From: Nitrospirillum sp034653275
GTDB taxonomy: Bacteria; Pseudomonadota; Alphaproteobacteria; Azospirillales; Azospirillaceae
DNA: 64,000 nt
Direction: 5' to 3'
Assembly (NCBI RefSeq): GCF_034653275.1
Contig: NZ_JAYEES010000004.1
Location: 682,001 to 746,000, forward strand
Part shown: positions 62,614 to 64,000 of the stretch, one piece after another
Position numbering within the stretch: the stretch's first letter is position 1
Layout of the letters: every line of letters begins with the position of its first letter
Notes under the pieces: model-generated
Databases searched by the model: none
The model's input: the letters and a program-made list of their open reading frames with translations, nothing else
What the model was told of the DNA's origin: nothing
Position numbers and translations under genes: made by a program

Positions 62614-63547
62614 TCAGCGGATCAGCACGATCAGCAACAGCAGGACCAGCACCAGCAGGGGGATCCAGATCATGGGCCGCAGACCGGCGTGGGCCACGGG
62701 GTGGGCCATGGTCGGGGCCGGCTGCGCGGTATCCACCGGGGGCTCGGGCGCCGCCGGCTCCGGCGGGAGGGAAATACCGGCGGACCCCAGGGCTTCGGCC
62801 TCCGTGGGCCGCACCTGGTGTTCGATGGCGCGGGCGTGGGTTTCCGGTTCCAGCGGCAGGGCGGCCGGTTCGGGCGCCTGCGCCGCCAGCTCGTCGCGCG
62901 CGGCGCCATCCTGGGCCGCAGCCACCAAGGTCGGGGCCATGGCTTCGGTCAGGGGGGCCAGTTCCACCAGCGGGATGGATTCGGCGGGCGCGGGCTGGTC
63001 CGTGGTCGCTGTCGGGGCCGCCCTCTGGGGGCGCTCGGCCGGTGCCGGCTCCGCCTTGGGCTTGCGGGAGCGTTTGGGTGCCGTTTCCGACCCCGCTTCG
63101 GGCACCTCGGCCGCCTTCCTGGCGCGGGTGCGCTTGGGCTTGGCGTCCAGCGGCGCCTCCTCTGGCACCGCCTCGGCGATGGCGGCGGCATCCACCGCGG
63201 GTTCGGCCAGGGCCACATCGGCCACCAGCGCGGGGTTGGCGGTGGCGGCCGTGGCCAGCAGGCCCGCTAGATGGGCGAAGAAGGCGCGGGTGTCCGCCTC
63301 GGCGTCCGCATCGACGGCGGCGTCGAAGATCAGCCGGGTTTGGCCGTCCCCGGCGTCGACCAGCCGGACGGCGGCTTCCTGGCCGTCGCCGTGCAGGACG
63401 CAGGTGTGGGGCGGGTCCAGGTCGGACAGGGTGACGGTGCTGTCATAGCCCGGCGGCACGCTCTGCCGCAGCACCTCGGCGTCGTTCAACGCCGCCCACA
63501 CCGAGATCCTGCGGGGCCGCGACCAAGTATTCGCCGGTAATGTCCAT
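62614..63547 (-). pseudogene. CoxG-like membrane-anchored protein, frameshifted and internally shortened
   Basis: CoxG (SRPBCC fold) helps anchor CO dehydrogenase-type hydroxylases at the membrane. The gene starts MDITGEYLVAAPQDL from ATG 63547 and then loses frame near 63500-63505 (ACCGAG). Deleting one base gives ...VWAALNDAEVLRQSVPPGYD..., as in CoxG. Compared with CoxG, about 30-40 residues between the first helix and VTLSDLDPPHT are missing. The rest is a long Pro/Ala/Lys linker and one C-terminal membrane helix (WIPLLVLVLLLLIVLI). So even if the frameshift is an error, the SRPBCC cavity is truncated. It stands upstream of xdhC and the MocA fusion, fitting a molybdenum-hydroxylase maturation set. 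Confidence 0.7.
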
Positions 63548-63917
63548 CCTGGACGTCCTTGTTCTGCCGTTTCCCGCGACCGTACTGGGCACCGGCCCCG
63601 GGGGCAAGCCCTCGTCCGGTGCGGCACAGCCCCCTGATGGGAAACGGCTATCAACCGTCGGTCGGCACGATGGGTTCCCGATGACCGATGATCCGGTCGG
63701 GGGGAGGTGCCCGACATACCCTATTCGCCCAATGGACATAGGCGCCGCTTCGTCCGCTTCCTGAAAAAGGAAGGGGATGATTTCTGCGCCAAGACCGATG
63801 GTCTTTGGCGAAAGTCAGTAACGGTGCACGGAATTTGGCCGCAATCATCGCCATCTACTAAAGGTGAAATGGCCTTCTCTTGAGGGCGCTCCCGATTCGC
63901 TGTACCCTGGATCCATC
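63548..63917. other. Intergenic region with an imperfect hairpin
   Basis: No gene is seen in these 370 bases. CGCCAAGACC-GAT-GGTCTTTGGCG at 63787-63810 is a hairpin with one bulged T and no T run. A weak promoter-like pair TTGAGG (63880-63885) and TACCCT (63903-63908), 17-base spacer, precedes the partial gene at the edge. Confidence 0.35.
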
Positions 63918-64000
63918 ATGATCGTCGCGCCCTTGCCCGTTCTGGACCTTGGCCCCGCCCAGCCGCCGGCGGCGACCCTGCATGTCGACCGCGTGGGCGC
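63918..64000 (+). CDS. Start of an unidentified protein, cut by the window edge
   Basis: An open frame begins at ATG 63918 and runs off the end, giving about 27 residues (MIVAPLPVLDLGPAQP then PAATLHVDRVGA). It follows high-GC coding-type codon use, but there is too little to name a family, and the start has no strong ribosome-binding site. Confidence 0.4.
   Translation, partial: MIVAPLPVLDLGPAQPPAATLHVDRVG

Overview
The window reads as chromosomal DNA of a high-GC alphaproteobacterium, most likely of the Rhodospirillales/Azospirillaceae type. This is inferred from a PopZ-family polar organiser (a family confined to alphaproteobacteria), the order Pcm-like methyltransferase - tolC - popZ - valS, a TonB-dependent receptor of the Xanthomonas/Caulobacter type, and a complete Entner-Doudoroff cluster. 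No species can be named from the sequence alone. There are no rRNA genes, CRISPR arrays, prophages or IS elements. The only mobile element seen is a group II intron cut by the left edge.

Layout. 1-1.64 kb: group II intron with its maturase. 1.7-8.4 kb: mug and a TetR repressor, divergent from a drug-efflux operon (small secreted protein, EmrA-type adaptor, EmrB-type transporter with a frameshift, outer-membrane lipoprotein channel, aldo-keto reductase). 8.5-9.6 kb: tRNA-Asn and a Nudix hydrolase. 9.6-21.5 kb: a leftward glycogen operon, glgP-glgB-glgC-glgA-glgX/malQ, whose last gene is one 1425-residue fusion of debranching enzyme and 4-alpha-glucanotransferase. 21.9-28.3 kb: tRNA-Cys, Pcm-like, tolC, popZ, valS. 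28.3-35.2 kb: membrane protein, gph, glmU, a SulP transporter with a frameshift, gabD. 35.2-39.6 kb: zwf-edd-eda. 39.6-44.7 kb: ECF sigma / FecR / TonB-dependent receptor with an STN signalling domain. 44.7-57.1 kb: a degenerate FadJ-like protein, amino-acid permease, ohrR, glutaminyl cyclase, a membrane-anchored pseudokinase with a small membrane partner, a GGDEF-EAL protein, and an orphan Tat-exported binding protein. 57.3-64 kb: PTR1-like reductase, duplicated tRNA-Val(CAC), an unknown glycosyltransferase-like protein, and a molybdenum-hydroxylase maturation group (MocA fusion, XdhC, broken CoxG).

How the genes work together. Carbon flow dominates the middle of the window. Glycogen is made from ADP-glucose (GlgC, GlgA, GlgB) and broken down (GlgP, GlgX/MalQ) by a single operon, and the glucose phosphates released can be oxidised through Zwf, Edd and Eda. 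The receptor-sigma-FecR set next to eda may sense and import a carbohydrate or chelate.

Two cross-cutting observations. First, five genes (emrB, popZ, valS, sulP, coxG) each carry one apparent single-base indel. Because valS is essential, at least part of this is probably consensus error, so the broken state of the others should not be taken at face value. Second, two intergenic regions (35.25-35.32 kb and 39.69-39.77 kb) carry copies of a two-hairpin element whose stems differ by compensating changes while the loop core is conserved. It is the best candidate here for an undescribed repeat or structured RNA.
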